Part shown: one piece after another, positions 1 to 10,910 of the stretch
How positions within the stretch are numbered: position 1 is the first letter of the stretch
Layout: every line of letters starts with the position of its first letter
NCBI GenBank assembly: GCA_036897485.1
Contig: JAYMTF010000404.1
Coordinates: 1-37,183 of the forward strand
Source: Pelargonium nanum
Taxonomy: Eukaryota; Streptophyta; Magnoliopsida; Geraniales; Geraniaceae
Direction: 5' to 3'
DNA: 37,183 nt
Program-made: the position numbers and the translations under genes
The notes under the pieces: model-generated
Database searches by the model: none
What the model was told of the DNA's origin: nothing
Seen by the model: the letters and a program-made list of their open reading frames with translations, nothing else

Positions 1-2280
1 TAGAATTGACACATGGCACAAAATTAGAGAAATAAAATTGTCATGTGTCATTCAATTAGATTGGTAATTGAAAATTAAAATGACACGTGTCGCGTAATTA
101 AGGTAGGACTTCTCTTTATAATATATATTAGATTATTATTTCTATTAAAATTTATATATTATTTGATATTCTCTCCGTCTTAAAACGAATGTATTTATTT
201 TATTTATAAAAAAATTAGTGTGATATGTATACTTTTGTACGTTCGTCATTATGTTTATCTCTCTGCACCAACACAATAGATCTTCATAGGCGAGTATTAA
301 CATTGCAAGCTAAAAAGAAAATTAATAACAATATAATCATCAACATAAATAACATTTCTTACCTAAACATCTCTTTAGGGACTAATAATTTCTTTAATAA
401 TGGATATTTTTATAAAATTGAGCACACACATGTCACACAAATAAGACAAATACAGTTTCACAATTATATTTATATTAATTTAAAATATTTATAATTAATT
501 AATTAAATGCCAATCAAGTAATTGTGGACTCTGTATATGATGAGTAATAATAGCGAGAGATTATAATAATAATTATTATGTTTATTACTACCAGTAGTTT
601 TTAATATTATAATTATGAGCTAAACCAAAAGATTTGTGTTAGCTGAAGTGTAAGACACTACTTCCCACGTCAGGGTGTTGCTGAATCAGCAAAGTGGGTC
701 CCGCATGCCTATGTCACACCCCTCTTTTTCCCTAAAATAGCCCTACTTGTAACACCAAATTACCATATTGCCCTTGTAGAAAACCCACCGTTTGTATTAT
801 ACAGTGGGTCTCTTTCAGCCCATTTACATCAGAGACTGCATCTATATTCCCATCTTTAATCCCATCAATGGCCCACATGAAAATAACATAGAACTTCAAC
901 ATCAAATTACCAAATTACCTTCCAAATTTCAAGGAGAAATTGTTCTTTTTCTCATTTTTTTTAATGTAAACTATAGGTTGTTCTCGTTTGTTCTACGGTT
1001 TGAGAATATATCTGCTTTAGACAAAGTTACCGTTAAGCATTCTCAACCTTTTTTATTGGAGTGTTTGTGACGATCAAAGTTAATAATTTTTCGCACAAAC
1101 TCAGCTTGTGGTACGAACTGAGCCACAAGAGCACTCTCTTCTTATTCTGTCTCAATTTTGATGAGTTGATGTATGGAAAAGAGATCAAGCAAATTTGAGA
1201 AACTACCAAACGAAATGACTAAAGAATGGGAAGATGTTCTCGACCGTGTTATTGCACCTTTGCACGAGGCAAAAGAAAAAGCTGGGTAGACTCGGGAGAT
1301 TTCATATGCACTCACTTCCTACCATATATGTTTATGAGTATATATACCATTCTTGACACGCATCTCTCATTGTCTCTCACATTCTCTTCAAATCGGTAGT
1401 GTATAGAACATTCAAAGAAAATATTTTCATTCTCACGTCCTTCAAATTTCTATTTAACGAAATGTTCCTCCTTGAAAAAAGTAGAATTAAAAATCTAAGT
1501 AGTTCAAATTCAGACCTTAAAATCACATTCTAAAACGTCAATAAAAAAACAATACTTAACAATTGTGTAAGACTAATCCTTAGTCGAAAAGACGCATAAA
1601 TCATATTAACAGTTAATAAGTTTCGTATGATCACTTATTACTTATACGGAGATCTTTTATTAAGCAAATCAATATACCACAAATTTGTTTATCAAGTTTA
1701 AAATATGGACAATTTTTATGTAGTAAAAAAAGCATTACAACCATATTAATGCCATATCACAATTTAAACTTCAACCATAACTGATTAGTTTTTTTTGTTA
1801 CTCAATATCATAAACTTTTACTAATGCTAAAAGTAATAGATTCACTTTATAAAATAGTTGGATGCATTGCACACACAGTTATTCAATAGCCTTTTTTATT
1901 TTAGCTAAATATCATGAACTACACATCAAATCATATATCATATTCACCATAATAGAACTCTATAATTTGAAAGGAGGGTATGATCTTGAGTTAGATCTTG
2001 GTATAGAACTAAGTAAAGGACAACTCTGTCCTCTAATTTCTGAAAAAGACTAATCACCAAAACATCAGTTTCACAAAATGGGTATGCATTGTTGTACAAT
2101 GATGAGTCTTTTAATGGAAAGTGTTCAGTTTTTGTTCTAGATGCAATCAACCTATAACTTTAATCAGAAGGGTATTTTTGGTAATTTCAACCATTCCAAT
2201 CAATCATGAATAGCTCAACCTAGTGGCATAAAGTAATTGTGTGACAATTTCAGGCCTTTTTGTGTTCTTTTATTTTTTTT
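1..2280. other. AT-rich intergenic region upstream of the GRAS gene
   Basis: No gene with recognisable protein similarity is visible. The open frames here are AT-rich low-complexity translations. Notable content is a G-box-bearing motif (CACGTG at 84-89 within TGACACGTGTCGCG), a 15-bp palindrome with a one-base centre at 678-692 (arms TTGCTGA/TCAGCAA), a nearby GTGGGTCCC motif of the kind TCP factors bind (about 695-703), and a 38-codon ORF at 1173-1289 listed separately. The part closest to 2280 probably contains the promoter of the GRAS gene, but no clear TATA box could be fixed. Confidence 0.6.
1173..1289 (+). CDS. short ORF of 38 codons, unknown
   Basis: An ATG at 1173 opens a 38-codon frame ending in TAG at 1287-1289, with an in-frame TGA two codons upstream fixing the start. 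The peptide is highly charged (Glu/Lys rich), contains one Trp, and reads like a protein segment (EWEDVLDRVIAPLHEAKEKA) rather than the poly-Ile/Asn/Phe translations of the surrounding AT-rich DNA. It has no recognisable family. It could be a genuine small ORF, an exon remnant of a decayed gene, or chance. No promoter or splice context supports it. Confidence 0.2.
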   Translation: MEKRSSKFEKLPNEMTKEWEDVLDRVIAPLHEAKEKAG

Positions 2281-2318
2281 ATATTACAGAGGATTGATCT
2301 CTTGGACAAATCTCTCTG

Positions 2319-2338
2319 CTCTCTCTCTCTCTCTCTCT
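2319..2338. repeat. (CT)10 microsatellite in GRAS leader
   Basis: A perfect CT dinucleotide run in the predicted first leader exon. CT/GA tracts are frequent near plant transcription starts, so it may act as a core-promoter or leader element, or may simply be length-variable. Confidence 0.9.
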
Positions 2339-4221
2339 GAGGTCTGAAGTGAGACAAAGAAACATAAGATTCCTCCATTGAAGTGGTGGGTATGTCATAG
2401 AACTTATTCTGAGTTAGAATAGAAGTTTTGTTTATGCTGTAAGCACAGATGCTTGGTATTGTTTTTTATTTTTCCCATTGAAATTCTGTGTTTTTGTCTC
2501 TGAAATTCAGTTTTCTTTGGGAAAGTTTTGAGCTTGAAGTCTGGTTTTCATGGATGATGTGATGGCACTGATAATGGGGTTTGTTAAAGGTTTGGCATTT
2601 TTTGTTCTCTCTCTCTTTTGGATTTGTTTCTCTTGTTCTGCTTTCACTGCCCTTTGCTTGTATAGTTGTATGTGATGTGAAATTCAATTGTTGAGTTTTG
2701 TCCTGAAATGGGTTTGATTTGGAAAATCAAATTTTTGTTTTTGTTTGTTGTTTCTGAGTTTGGCTGAGATTTGGTTTTCAATTCAGGTGAAATGATTGGA
2801 TAGAATTGGGATGGCTTGCTTTGTGGAGAGCTGGAGATGATCATTGGCTTGAGAAAAAGCTGGGGCTTTTAGTGGAGAACAAAGTGAGTTTGTGACTGTG
2901 TGTTGAGTTTTTGTGTTTTCATTTTCTAATAAAAAGTCCTTTGTCTTCTCTATCAGTTTCTGAATATTACAGCTGATGATCTGGTGACTGAAATGTGGTT
3001 TATCCATTTCTTCTGTTTTTGTTGTGCCTATTGATCACCAACTTATTTAGACATATGCATTTGAAATTGTCTATTGTTTATTGGTGTAGTTATATCTTGT
3101 AAGTTGAAATGCTGAGATTGATGTTGTTTTTAAGAGAAAGGTCATTTTTTGCAAATTAGCTACTAATGATGAGGTTTCTTTTCTTAGTACTATTTTGCAT
3201 TCTGTTTGACACCACCTATATTGCTGGAATCATCGAGGAGAGGGCGAGAGGTTGAGCGTGTAGGATTGTTTGATTCAGTAGACCATCTGAAGTAAAACTA
3301 CCTGTGGCTCTATACCGTACAAACTGCGTTCAAGATGCTTTCTACAACAAACGTTGGAGAAAGAAGTTGAGAATGCTCGTAAACAGTTAATTCGTATTGA
3401 TTTGAAGCAACTCATTTGTATGATGAAGGAATGGATCTTATTGACTTAACGGTAGTAGCACAAGCCATATATATGCATATCAAGGTGCACACGATTGTGT
3501 GGGAAAAGATCATATTGTGTGAGTGTAGAGCTTGATCTCTATTTTTCTTTCCTCTTTTTGTCCCCCTGAAATTATTTAACAAGATGGAGTTAGCAGAAAT
3601 TTAGAGTTGTTAACTTAGCAAATTAATGTTTGCAAAAAAGCAGGGAGATATTTTCTTTTTCAATGTATTCCAAGTTCTGCTGCATTTGTTACTTTGTTTC
3701 TCTTTTTCTCTATTTCAGTTCATGGTGAAATGTGGAAGAGTTTTGTAGGTTATTTGAGAGTCGATATATTGCTACTTTTGGACGTTTCTTGCTTTCTCTC
3801 TTGTGTTTAATCTTGTGAACTCCATTGTGGTTTCTAAAAGCAGTTTATGTTCTTTTCTAAATTCCTTCAGTGTCTGGCTGTGGCTTTTTTGCATATTTAC
3901 ATAGATTTTAGCTAATCTCAGAATGTACTGAAAAAAACTAGATTCATTGATGAGCATAGCACGATAATACTGACTGTCCTAAAAATGGAATTCTGTAAGT
4001 TATGCATATAGGGTTCAAGAAAGAATTTTCCGTCTTAGATTATTACAGAGAAGATGGACAAAAGAGAATTTTTCCGTCCTTGGGCAATAAAAATTGCATG
4101 GTTTGGGCAGCAAAACTGTAACTGTTGTTTCATGCTAAGTGTGAAAAATATGATTTTCCGTTAGTTTCCTAACTCTTTCACCATAAATTTGCACTAATCT
4201 TGTCACTCTTCTGTGCAGTTT

Positions 4222-4283
4222 ATGCCTCTTCGGTAGGAAATTCCATGTGAACAAGGATGGTGGAGGTACGAATTTCAGTGTAG
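4222..4283 (+). promoter_or_regulatory. three short uORFs before the GRAS start codon
   Basis: Between the predicted leader acceptor (4218) and the main ATG (4378) there are three upstream ATGs. The first is a 4-codon uORF at 4222-4236 (MPLR, stop TAG). The second is a minimal start-stop ATG-TGA at 4245-4250. The third is an 8-codon uORF at 4257-4283 (MVEVRISV, stop TAG). All end before the main ATG, so scanning ribosomes would have to reinitiate or leak past them. Repression by uORFs, including AUG-stop elements, is established for some plant genes; its use here is inference. Confidence 0.5.
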
Positions 4284-4377
4284 CCGAGGCAATTTGCACC
4301 AAGCTAAGAAAATCTTCAGTTTGGTTCCAAGAAAAGTCCAGGAAAGAAAGCTACTACAGCTACCGGTCCCAAATAAA

Positions 4378-6033
4378 ATGCAATCATCTGAGCAACACAG
4401 AAATTTAGGCATGTCCAACGTATTGTACCACCAGCCATTGCAAGAAATCGAGGCCTATTGCTTGCCTCAGTTTCAAACTTTCAACCAGCAGCAGCAGCTT
4501 TTCTTCAACGACAGTAGCAGCCAGGGAAGCCGATTCTCTAGTCAGAATTCTCGCGAGCTGTACTGCACGCTAGAGTCATCCGTGGCAAATTGCAGCTACG
4601 GTGTTTACAACTCTCCATCAACTGTCAGCTTCTCACCCGGTGGAAGCCCTATGTCACAGCAAGATTCTCAGTCATACCCTCCTGATTTACATCATTCTCC
4701 TGATAATACTTATGGCTCGTCAATAAGTGGGTCCTGCATAACTGATGATGTCAATGACCTGAAGCACAAGTTGAGAGAACTGGAAACTGTAATGTTAGGA
4801 CCTGATGCCGATATACTGGACTGCTACGAAAGTACCTTCCAGGGCGGGACTAATGATTCAGCTCTGGCTGAGATGGATAACTTCAGAAAAACTATGGAGG
4901 CCATCTCAAGAGGGGACTTGAGAGAGGTCCTTATTGCCTGTGCAAAATCGGTGTCGAACAATGATCTATTGATGGCACAATGGTTGATGGGTGAATTGCG
5001 GCAGATGGTGTCGGTGTCTGGCGAACCAATCCAGAGGTTAGGAGCATACCTATTAGAAGGGCTTGTTGCACGGCTAGCCTCCACGGGGAGTTCCATATAC
5101 AAAGCGTTGAGATGTAAAGAACCGGCCAGTGCTGATCTCCTCTCGTACATGCACATTCTTTACGAGGTTTGCCCGTACTTCAAGTTCGGATACATGTCTG
5201 CAAATGGCGCCATTGCAGAAGCTATGAAGGATGAAAATAGAGTGCACATCATCGATTTCCAAATCGCTCAAGGCAGTCAGTGGATCACTCTCATCCAGGC
5301 TTTTGCAGCTAGGCCTGGCGGGCCACCCCATATTCGCATAACCGGTATTGATGATTCCACGTCAGCATATGCCCGTGGAGGAGGATTATACATTGTGGGT
5401 AAGAGGTTATCAAAACTCGCTCAGTCATTTAAAGTTCCATTCGAGTTCCATGCTGCAGCCATGTCTGGTTGCGATGTTCAGCTAGAAAATCTTGGTGTCC
5501 GACCTGGGGAGGCTTTGGCTGTGAATTTTGCATTCATGCTCCACCACATGCCGGATGAGAGTGTAAGCACTGAGAATCACCGGGATCGATTGTTAAGGCT
5601 GGTGAAGAGCCTGTCTCCGAAAGTTGTGACTCTTGTTGAACAAGAATCTAACACAAACACTGCACCATTTCTCCCCCGGTTCCTGGAGACTTTCAACTAT
5701 TACACAGCTATGTTCGAGTCCATCGACGTGACTCTCTCAAGGGATCATGCAGAGCGAATCAATGTGGAACAGCACTGCCTGGCACGCGACGTTGTGAACA
5801 TTATAGCGTGCGAGGGAGCTGATAGGGTGGAAAGACACGAACTTCTTGGAAAGTGGAGGTCGCGGTTCAGAATGGCAGGTTTTACTCCGTACCCTCTAAG
5901 CTCATTAGTGAATGCCACCATTAAAACTCTGCTAGAGAACTACTGCGAGAGATATAGGCTCGAAGAGAGAGACGGAGCTCTCTACCTCGGGTGGATGAAC
6001 CGGGATTTGGTAGCTTCTTGCGCATGGAAGTGA
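4378..6033 (+). CDS. GRAS-family transcription regulator, PAT1/SCL21 branch
   Basis: Single-exon CDS of 551 aa. The open frame runs further upstream but has no ATG before 4378. The N-terminal ~180 residues are Ser/Gln rich and variable, and contain the PAT1-branch motif DDVNDLKHKLRELE (about 123-136). The GRAS domain follows. The first leucine heptad region begins LREVLIACAKSV (about 181). The VHIID motif (289-293) sits in VHIIDFQIAQGSQW. The second heptad and PFYRE-type regions include the RFLETFNYYTAMFESID segment. The SAW end is RDLVASCAWK. GRAS proteins are nuclear and/or cytoplasmic regulators; PAT1-branch members (PAT1, SCL5, SCL13, SCL21) act in phytochrome signalling and stress responses, and the light-signalling role here is inferred from that branch. 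Which of SCL21, PAT1 or SCL5 is the true orthologue was not resolved; the neighbouring genes favour SCL21. The leader has an intron and uORFs. The gene converges with the CCCH gene downstream. Confidence 0.95.
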   Translation: MQSSEQHRNLGMSNVLYHQPLQEIEAYCLPQFQTFNQQQQLFFNDSSSQGSRFSSQNSRELYCTLESSVANCSYGVYNSPSTVSFSPGGSPMSQQDSQSYPPDLHHSPDNTYGSSISGSCITDDVNDLKHKLRELETVMLGPDADILDCYESTFQGGTNDSALAEMDNFRKTMEAISRGDLREVLIACAKSVSNNDLLMAQWLMGELRQMVSVSGEPIQRLGAYLLEGLVARLASTGSSIYKALRCKEPASADLLSYMHILYEVCPYFKFGYMSANGAIAEAMKDENRVHIIDFQIAQGSQWITLIQAFAARPGGPPHIRITGIDDSTSAYARGGGLYIVGKRLSKLAQSFKVPFEFHAAAMSGCDVQLENLGVRPGEALAVNFAFMLHHMPDESVSTENHRDRLLRLVKSLSPKVVTLVEQESNTNTAPFLPRFLETFNYYTAMFESIDVTLSRDHAERINVEQHCLARDVVNIIACEGADRVERHELLGKWRSRFRMAGFTPYPLSSLVNATIKTLLENYCERYRLEERDGALYLGWMNRDLVASCAWK

Positions 6034-6158
6034 ATGCTATGCATTGCATTGCTCAATCTTCTTTATATGGAAGTTGGTCATTTTCTTTGGGATCATTTTA
6101 TAGTTTGATGAAGTTTTTGATTTGTTGGATAGAGAAGTAGTGAATTTCTGGTGAAAAT

Positions 6159-6295
6159 CATAATCTTGTATCAAACAAATAGAGACAAACTGTAATGTAA
6201 TGTAATTAAGTCACAAATAAATTATTCTGTTATTTGCTGTTGATTTATGTAAACCATAATCTTCTATCAAACAAATAGAGACAGACAGTAATGTA
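6159..6295. repeat. 41-bp direct repeat in the GRAS 3' flank
   Basis: Copy 1 at 6159-6199 and copy 2 at 6255-6295 differ at three of 41 positions, with a 96-bp period. Both begin CATAATCTT and end GTAATGTA. They lie just after the GRAS stop codon, probably in or at the end of its 3' UTR, so a small local duplication may have doubled a polyadenylation-type region. Confidence 0.8.
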
Positions 6296-6299
6296 GGGA

Positions 6300-7530
6300 G
6301 TTTTTGGACAAAACTCAAATCTCACAACTTACCAAATGGTAGTAACTTGAAGAACCCTAGCTACAAACACTACAATGACTGTTCAACCATTGATGATGAC
6401 TTCTCAAGCTGAGCTGTACAAACCAAATATCACCAAGTCCAAGTGTTAAATTGATGGCAAATTCTGGGGTCCACAAATCTCAAAACAAAATCAAAATCAG
6501 GTCCACACCCAGCTCTTATCACAATTCATCTCTTCACAGTTCACACAACCACCACATATCAAATTATAAAGCTACTTTATGAACATGCAATTCTGACCTC
6601 AATGTTCAAAAACACCAACAGAGTCTCATTGGCTGCTAATGAAACCTGATTTTTTTATATATATCTTTATAAATCACATCCAAAGAACACAACAAAATGG
6701 GATTGAGGGTGTCCTCTTTTCCTGGAGAAGGCAACAACCACACAACTGCCAATATATTTTTAACTTTTTTGAGTTCTTTCTCTCATTTGTTGAATGTGTT
6801 TGCCACTCATTCTCCACCCTCTTTCTCTTTTTCTTCCATTTCAAAAAAGTACATTTTTTAAACATATTTTTATATCCATTTTAGTTAAAAGATAACTTCA
6901 TGAATTGAGACAAGTTGGCAACAATCATATCAAGAAAATTACAATAGATCTGTTGAAACTTGAAAGTGGAGACAATCTCACCCTGGAAAAATATTAAAAT
7001 AGATGAATTATGTGTAAAATTGACTATTTAGTAGTAAGCATAAGTCTTTATTCGTGTTGGGTCATCCTATATCGGTTGTGAATGAAATGATCTCTGACGT
7101 CAATGTTAGCACAATGTGTAACAACACATTATTGAAATTTAACAACAAATTTAAAAGAAGCCACAAAACTTGGTATTAGATCAAATTTATTTCCATTAGT
7201 TTCAGTGTTGCAGTGACCTCTACACCTTTCTTTTATACTCCTTTCGTCAACTAAAAGCAAGACTATATATTACATTCTTCTTCTATGAACTCAACAAGCT
7301 CTCTTGCTTACCTTCTCTCATTACATCAAACCAAAAGAGGAAAAAAAAAAAAAAACTAAAAACCTGTATCATATTAGCTTTTCTGTATCATTCTTTGGGG
7401 AATCTACTCCACCTGTTTGTAACATGGAGAAGAACTTGTATTGTTTCTCTTCTTCGGTTGCTATGAGTACTGTCCGAACGACGAAAATTATCTTGTATCG
7501 ATACCTCTCTATAATTCCTCCGAGTCTGAT
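6300..7530. other. intergenic region between convergent GRAS and CCCH genes
   Basis: AT-rich sequence with no recognisable protein. It separates the 3' ends of two convergent genes. The part nearest 7530 should be the 3' UTR of the minus-strand CCCH gene. Open frames here on either strand translate into low-complexity or antisense sequence and are not supported. Confidence 0.6.
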
Positions 7531-9792
7531 CTATGTAGCTGTTGAAATGCCGCTCCCTATTGGAGTGGCGAACGGGCTTTCTGGAAGGTCTAGTCCCTGG
7601 CTGCTACGGTGAACACATCAAGAACGCGATATAAGAGAATCAGAAAAGTAATAGCAGAATCATTAGAGAAGAGTTGATATATACCTGTCTGGATCGTTGA
7701 AACCAGTGTTTATATGCCTGATATAGTTGAAACGTTCAGCAGTCGAGAAATCTACATGTTCTTCCCGAGCTGTGATCAAGAAACTGGTCAGGTGAATAAA
7801 GCTACGGGAAAGAATTTGAAAACAGCAATGCATGTTTGTTCGAGTTTCACCTTCTGAAAGCTTCATCTCTTCCATTGAGTATCCAATGTACGGGTGATGG
7901 GTCAAGGGTTTGGATGCAGCTAATTGCATTTCCGAGAAACGTCTTCTCTCAACTTCTAGTACTTGCTCGTGCTCCTCCATGAGCTGCTTTTTGAGCAATC
8001 TCGAATGATCACAAATCCTCGGCACTAAATAACGTGCATTGCATATAAGAAAGCTAAACATACACCAAAAGCTACAAGAATGAAAATCACGGCTTGTATG
8101 GGAACATCTACTCACTAGTGTGAAGCTCGGGATCTCCATCCATAATATTGAAACCATATAATCCAGAATGAAGCAACTTATCCGTACATTTCCTGCACAA
8201 TAGTATGCAAAGAATGGCATGCAATGTAGTTAACCGAAACATTAAGTAGCATCAAACCAGTCTCAAGAAAAGAAGCACTTGGTTTTATCGAATGTTACAA
8301 GGTTTCGAGCTTCTCTATAGTGAAAGTTCGGAGAATTGTTAAGACAATAATGTAACTAAGATTACAGATGCTGATTAGACCTAATGTTTACCTGTCAACG
8401 AGCCTTGACTTCTCCCGATAAGGTTTCACCAGAACCCGAGCACCACAAACAAAGTGAGGATTTCCTTTCGCCAAAACTTGCTTTACAGTTTCTGCATAAA
8501 CAAAAGTAACAAACCCGAACATCCTCTTCTGCTGGCATGGAATCCTAACATCTTGAACAGGCCCAAAGTTGCTACAAAAGAATATACCCAATCAAAACGG
8601 GAACGTTATATACCAAGAAACAAAACTCAAAATCCCCAAATTTTCGTACTTGAAGTAGTTGGAAACATCTTGCTCGGTAAAAGTACTCTCCGCTGGAAAG
8701 GTAAGGTAAATCTGCCGAGAACCAGCCACCATTGCACAAGAATCGCTAGATCTTTCACCAATGTACTCCAAGTATTTCGGAACATCGTCTGCCAGAATCA
8801 CTGAATGCTGCCCGTGAGGTCTGAAACTCAATAAACACGATTAGTATGGTTAGACACATAAAGCATGAGAAAATTCATAGCTCGTGGAAGTGTAAAACTT
8901 ACATATTGTACCTGTCAATTAGACGAATGCTGTTCTTTAATCGAGCAAGAAGCTTTGTCAAACTAAAACCAGCCTTACCATGTCTTTGGCTCTCGGTAAG
9001 ATATCCCTCAGCTTGAAGGGTCTTCCCGTACTTCTCATAATACATCATCGGTAATGAGGCAATTGAAACCGGAAACCCTCTCCTTGATTTCAAAAGTTCG
9101 GTTAGCTCGAGTTCTAGCTTCTCAAGAGACCCGGGTGAGAATACATGATCATCACTGGAAACATCATTCAAACTTTGGCTGAAACTTTGAGAGAAGCTCT
9201 CAGGCACGGGGTGGCCATGGAAATACCTACAGTTAGTACCATGCTTACAAAACCCCTTATTGAAGTAATGGCACACTTTAACCGGAAAGTCAGGCAAACT
9301 TGGAGATCTTCGACTAGTTCTCACACCCAAAGCAGGTTCTTGATAGAGGTAATTGCTGGGGAAATCCGAATTAACATATTCTAACTGATCATCCAGCGCC
9401 AAGAACTGCATTTCAGCAACAGAATCCGAGTAAGGAACATAATCGAGACTGTGAACTGGTTGCTGATCAGCATCCCAATACGCTTTTGCAGCTCGGATAG
9501 TTGTTGGAGAGTATGGAGTGAACTGCAAAGGGAGGTCTCCAACCGATGCTGCTGTGGTTAACTGAGAGGGCGAGATAGGCGAAGAAGCTGCTGATTTGGA
9601 CAACCTGAGGAGCTCAGCTTTGGCCTTGTTGATCAAACAGTGGATGACATTATCCGGGCTGAAAGCTAGCCGGATCATATCCCGATCACCATGATCTTGT
9701 AACAAGAGATAACCAATAATCTTACAGACATTTTCAGGCTCTACCTTCTGGATTCTATTGTACACAACTTTAGTGGACTCTGAAAAATCCAT
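7531..9792 (-). CDS. CCCH zinc finger protein with LOTUS/OST-HTH and RRM domains
   Basis: Seven coding exons on the minus strand, all GT-AG and phase-consistent: 9792-8912, 8820-8650, 8571-8392, 8192-8116, 8024-7851, 7769-7685 and 7603-7531. They give 546 aa. The ATG at 9792 is preceded by a leader-intron acceptor (TTTGTAG, ending about 9807). A conserved helical N-terminus ([20 protein letters not shown]) is followed by one C-x7-C-x5-C-x3-H finger (174-192), a LOTUS/OST-HTH fold (about 223-290) and an RRM (about 329-403; RNP2 IYLTFP, RNP1 RMFGFVTF). A Glu-rich helix and the conserved tail [19 protein letters not shown] follow. The arrangement matches the plant C3H18/C3H46/C3H53/C3H55 group. 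All three domains bind RNA, so a post-transcriptional role is likely; its targets are unknown. In Arabidopsis the related C3H18 (At2g05160) lies next to VPS11, as here. Confidence 0.93.
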
Positions 9793-9805
9793 TTCAGACA
9801 CAAAC

Positions 9806-10910
9806 CCTACAAAGAAAAGATAAATAGCAAATACATAAATCCTAAGAACATAACAAAAAGTGGATAAAACTCATAAAAGAGGCTTGAAACTCAATTAACA
9901 AAGGTCAAACCCAGAACTTATCAAATCATAAAAGTAAGCTAAATATCAGATCTAACCAAAACAAAACAAAAAAACTAAGAGTCAACTCTTCATACAATGT
10001 TGTTTCTGACAATAACTTCTCAAGAACAGAACATAAACTGTTGATTCTGACATTATCATCTCCTAAATCTCTCACCACATACACAAAAATCATCACTTTT
10101 TTTTTCTTCCAATTAGGATAAAATTGGAAAAGACAACAAATAAACAAAACAACCCAGAAAGAAACTTATCAGTTCCACACCAAAAAATCACAAAAAACTA
10201 AGGCATGAACAGAAATACATAAAACCCAGAAAGAAAGAAAAACTACCAGTTGAAACCCAGAAAACAACACAACAAGAAATTGAAACCACAAAAAGAGGGT
10301 CATTTGGAAAGAAAGACAATATTTTTAACCGTTACAAGAAACACAATTTGAAAAAAAAAGGCCATATTTTTACCATTTCCCACAATCCTCCCAGAAACAC
10401 AGCATGCACTCACTCAACCATTGTTTCATAAACCATTTTGAGCTCTTGTTTTTGGATATGGGTTTTTGATTTGGAGTCTTTTTCAGCAGCAACACATAAA
10501 AAGACTCCAAATCAAAAACCCATATCCAAAAACAAGAGTCCAAAATGGCTTTGAGTATGAGAAGGTATCAGGAAAAAGACCCACATTCCAAAATCAGAAA
10601 TTTAGCCAAAAACTGAGACCACCATGAAAATATAGACATACCCACCAAAAATCCTCTGTGACATATGCAAGAAATTTATGTTTTAGACAGTTCAGATGAA
10701 CCAATCCAAGAGCCCAAGAACTCATCAATGGCCATGATTGATTGAGATTTGAATTTTGATCACTCTCTTTCTTCTTCTTCTTCAGAGCTATTTTTTAAAA
10801 TTTCTTCTGCTTTGAATTTCCAACAAAATGGAGAAATGACAGAAAGGATAGCTTTAAGAGCGCCTCGTCTTTAGTTCAAATCCACAACAAACACATAAAT
10901 ATATACACAC
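9806..10910 (-). other. 5' leader, predicted leader intron and promoter of the CCCH gene
   Basis: On the minus strand a donor GGTGG|GTATGTC at about 10641 and an acceptor TTCTTTGTAG ending about 9807 predict a leader intron of about 835 bp. The upstream leader exon contains a GAA-rich run (about 10768-10783) that reads as CTT on the plus strand. A TATA-like stretch (GTATATATTTATG, minus strand) lies near 10893-10910. A large inverted repeat inside the predicted intron is listed separately. There is no coding evidence in this interval. Confidence 0.5.
10433..10548. repeat. near-perfect 51-bp inverted repeat (hairpin) in CCCH leader intron
   Basis: The left arm 10433-10483 and right arm 10498-10548 are reverse complements at 49 of 51 positions, with the inner 41 bp perfect (left 10443-10483). 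They are separated by a 14-nt loop (CAGCAGCAACACAT). The only mismatches are an AG/GA swap near the base. The hairpin falls inside the predicted transcribed leader intron of the minus-strand CCCH gene. Such long, almost mismatch-free foldbacks are typical of recent inverted duplications and of young siRNA or proto-miRNA loci. Confidence 0.93.

Larger units (their letters stand above)
2281..4377 (+). other. 5' leader of the GRAS gene with a predicted large leader intron
   Basis: Transcription probably starts near 2280. The first leader stretch carries a perfect (CT)10 run at 2319-2338, common in plant 5' leaders. A donor GTGG|GTATGTC (intron beginning 2390) and an acceptor CTGTGCAG|TTT (intron ending 4218) predict a leader intron of about 1.8 kb; extra small leader exons inside it cannot be excluded. 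The interval has no credible coding frame, and T-rich, GT-rich composition fits intron. The splice sites are read from consensus only. Confidence 0.55.

Noticed and set aside
225..1070. Open frames at 225-494 and 792-1070
   Set aside because: Low-complexity translations of AT-rich DNA rich in Ile, Asn and Phe; no motif.
4294..4377. Extension of the GRAS protein upstream of 4378
   Set aside because: The frame is open but begins with TTG and has no ATG; the leader contains uORFs instead.
4824..5331. Minus-strand open frames inside the GRAS gene
   Set aside because: Antisense shadows of a strongly supported GRAS coding sequence; no recognisable product.
7304..7612. Plus-strand open frame across the last CCCH exon
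   Set aside because: It is antisense to the exon at 7603-7531, whose minus-strand translation matches the conserved CCCH protein tail.
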